Positions 5,492 through 5,950 of a stretch of DNA of 5,950 nucleotides are shown here, piece by piece. The notes under the pieces are model-generated. The model saw only the letters and a program-made list of their open reading frames with translations, was not told where the DNA came from and did not search any database. The DNA is from an uncultured Mycoplasmatota bacterium (GTDB taxonomy: Bacteria; Bacillota_I; Bacilli_A; RF39; UBA660). The stretch is from positions 1-5,950 of the forward strand of contig CAMJMP010000060.1 of assembly GCA_946407055.1 (NCBI GenBank). Direction: 5' to 3'. The stretch's first letter is position 1. The number at the start of each line of letters is the position of its first letter. The translations under genes were made by a program, and so were the position numbers.

Positions 5492-5950
5492 CTAATTTCT
5501 GATTCCATGATGTGCAGTTGGTGAACTTTCTGTTAATGCAGCAAATGTATAACCATTATCTATTCCATATTGAATTATCATCTCTACTGCAGGAATTGTT
5601 GTCTTATGAATATCATGCATCAATACAACTGAATTAGTATTTCTAGCAATACCATTTATAACATTTTGATAAGCTTGTTGTGTTCCTGCTCCACCTGCAT
5701 CATTAGAATCTACATTCCAATCAAAATACACAAATCCTTCAGCTTCCATATTAGTTTTTATTTCTGTTACTACACCTTGTTTATATCTCTTAGATACAGT
5801 GTTAGAACTACCTCCAGGGAATCTAAACAACTTACTTCTATAACCTGTTTGACCTTCAATAATATTATTCATTGCATCAAAGTCAGCTCTATAAGCTTCA
5901 TAACTAGAATATATATCCCACTTATGAGTTAATGTGTGAACTGCAACTGC
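5492..5950 (-). CDS. Polysaccharide deacetylase (NodB/CE4 family), C-terminal 152 residues
   Basis: The frame is open to the window edge, so the N-terminus, including the expected first motif with the catalytic Asp pair, is missing. In the visible fragment (numbered from the window edge), HTLTH (5-9) is the CE4 HxxxH metal-binding motif, LFRFPGGSSN (41-50) is the RxP motif with Arg43, YFDWNVD (75-81) carries the conserved Asp-Trp, and VVLMHD (108-113) holds the final motif His112. The protein ends with GYTFAALTESS and AHHGIRN, a normal family C-terminus. CE4 enzymes remove N-acetyl groups from GlcNAc/MurNAc of peptidoglycan or from other polysaccharides, usually outside the membrane; here peptidoglycan is the likeliest target, but the substrate is not decided by sequence. 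An ATG at 5872 lies after the HxxxH motif and is internal. The stop is TAG at 5492-5494, followed by its own terminator. Confidence 0.93.
   Translation of the reverse strand, partial: AVAVHTLTHKWDIYSSYEAYRADFDAMNNIIEGQTGYRSKLFRFPGGSSNTVSKRYKQGVVTEIKTNMEAEGFVYFDWNVDSNDAGGAGTQQAYQNVINGIARNTNSVVLMHDIHKTTIPAVEMIIQYGIDNGYTFAALTESSPTAHHGIRN

Noticed and set aside
5492..5872. ATG at 5870-5872 as the deacetylase start
   Set aside because: The frame is open upstream and encodes the conserved HTLTH motif, so this ATG is internal and the gene continues past the window.
5666..5932. Plus-strand ORF opposite the deacetylase
   Set aside because: Antisense to conserved CE4 motifs.
1..5950. Use of TGA as Trp (genetic code 4), suggested by AT-richness and no TGA stops
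   Set aside because: All five visible stops are TAA or TAG, but five is too few. All genes are intact in the standard code with Trp from TGG, and no in-frame TGA is seen.

Overview
The window is a strongly AT-rich piece of a low-GC Gram-positive (Firmicutes or Mycoplasmatota-like) chromosome. The evidence is A/T-ending codons, Shine-Dalgarno (SD) sites such as AGGAG and AGAAGG, short intrinsic terminators ending in T-runs, and a class B sortase-like protein next to a polysaccharide deacetylase. TGG codes Trp and all ORFs read intact in the standard bacterial code. All six genes lie on the minus strand, so transcription runs from high to low coordinates. No RNA gene, mobile element, CRISPR array or plus-strand gene is visible.

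In transcription order: (1) the C-terminal part of a polysaccharide deacetylase (5492-5950, open at the window edge), with a strong terminator; (2) RNase R (2757-5390), ending in a terminator that contains its stop codon; (3) a PAP2-family membrane phosphatase (2025-2702); (4) a class B sortase-like membrane-anchored protein (1249-1986), whose stop codon also lies in its terminator loop; (5) a stand-alone 2-oxoacid dehydrogenase E2-type acyltransferase-like protein (333-1202); (6) the start of an unrecognised gene (1-317), 15 bp after the E2-like gene and probably in one operon with it. Genes 1-4 each look monocistronic: a terminator follows each, and a promoter-like element sits right behind it.

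Three of the genes (deacetylase, PAP2, sortase-like) suggest work on the cell envelope; RNase R is general RNA degradation. There is no clear dedicated system. The points worth a second look are molecular: RNase R appears to carry a duplicated pair of N-terminal OB/cold-shock domains; the sortase-like protein has no Arg after its active Cys; the E2-like protein has Glu in place of its catalytic His; and the sortase gene's SD sits inside the upstream gene's terminator hairpin, with a near-consensus promoter placed so that its own transcript should lack the left arm of that hairpin. Intergenic spaces are all about 100 bp or less, so no gene-free stretch exceeds 300 bp.
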